Shown here: positions 5,179-5,470 of the stretch, piece after piece
Layout of the letters: every line of letters starts with the position of its first letter
Numbering within the stretch: the first letter of the stretch is position 1
Source: JBHHYU01 sp046757725
GTDB taxonomy: Bacteria; Desulfobacterota; Binatia; UBA9968
NCBI GenBank assembly: GCA_046757725.1
Contig: JBHHYU010000151.1
Coordinates: 1 to 5,470, forward strand
Length of the DNA stretch: 5,470 nucleotides
Direction of reading: 5' to 3'
Position numbers and translations under genes: made by a program
Notes under the pieces: model-generated
Told to the model about the DNA's origin: nothing
Database searches by the model: none
The model's input: the letters and a program-made list of their open reading frames with translations, nothing else

Positions 5179-5470
5179 ATGCAAAGGATTGTGAAATTTA
5201 CTTTGTGTGCAGTACTTTTGGTGGCTTTTACCTGGCTTCCTGCCCATGCGGAGAGTGTCATGGATAAGGCCAAAAAGGAGGGGAAGGTGCTCTGGTACTC
5301 CTCTCTCACACTCAAGATCTCGCAGGAGGTCTGTAATCTCTTCAACTCCAAGAATCTGGGCATCAAGTGCGAGCTACACCGGTCTGGATCGAGCAAGCTC
5401 TATCGCCGGATCCGCCAGGAGGCCAGGGGGAAGATCTATCGGGCCGACGTGCTCCACACCTCCAACATCG
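5179..5470 (+). CDS. Extracellular solute-binding protein of an ABC importer (5' part only)
   Basis: The first 97 residues are visible; the gene continues past the right edge. Residues 1-24 form a signal peptide ending PAHA|ES, with no lipobox, so the protein should be free in the periplasm. The mature start, a helix followed by GKVLWYSSLTL, then a helix SQEVCNLFNSK, IKCELHRSGSSKLYRRIRQEA and ADVLHTSNI, is the first lobe of type-II solute-binding proteins related to the iron(III)/AfuA-Fbp and SBP_bac_6/8 group. Such proteins capture a small solute for an ABC permease, which would be encoded to the right. Ligands in this group range from ferric ion to carboxylates, so the substrate is open. 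It lies 135 bases after the hydro-lyase small subunit on the same strand, suggesting it may import that enzyme's substrate or a precursor. Confidence 0.85.
   Translation, partial: MQRIVKFTLCAVLLVAFTWLPAHAESVMDKAKKEGKVLWYSSLTLKISQEVCNLFNSKNLGIKCELHRSGSSKLYRRIRQEARGKIYRADVLHTSNI

Overview
The window looks like an accessory stretch of the chromosome of an uncultured, probably Gram-negative environmental bacterium. Two complete genes and one partial gene encode N-terminal Sec-type signal peptides. The mix of a solute-binding protein, a secreted amidohydrolase, an IsdG-like monooxygenase and a lone aconitase-family pair is common in soil and sediment lineages such as Desulfobacterota, Rokubacteria or NC10. 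That lineage guess is inference; no rRNA or phylogenetic marker is present.

Left part, minus strand: a possible gene start runs off the left edge (1-36, tentative). Next come a small exported protein of the COG4315 / PF03640 type (186-611), a gene-free stretch of about 470 bases with a compact pair of hairpins (800-833), and a secreted metal-dependent amidohydrolase (1086-2246).

Centre: a 443-base divergent intergenic region (2247-2689) carries a candidate promoter on each strand. The leftward promoter is followed at once by three alternating complementary segments (2328-2376) that could form one of two mutually exclusive hairpins. The rightward promoter has a perfect -35 box touching an inverted repeat TGACCA-N8-TGGTCA, a likely regulator site.

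Right part, plus strand: five co-directional genes. They are an ABM-fold protein with the Asn/Trp/His triad of IsdG-type haem monooxygenases (2690-2995), a truncated VOC/glyoxalase gene (3072-3224), the large and small subunits of an isopropylmalate-dehydratase-like hydro-lyase (3273-4544 and 4549-5043), and the start of an extracellular solute-binding protein cut by the right edge (5179-5470).

The large hydro-lyase subunit keeps its three cluster cysteines. The small subunit departs from LeuD in two places linked to substrate choice and catalysis, and no other leucine genes are nearby. The reading I favour is a small catabolic or uptake locus in which an imported carboxylic acid is isomerised by the hydro-lyase. 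The substrate cannot be told from sequence. I see no mobile element, CRISPR array or RNA gene, and no clearly new multi-gene system. The most interesting points are the divergent hydro-lyase, the switch-like leader and the decayed VOC gene.
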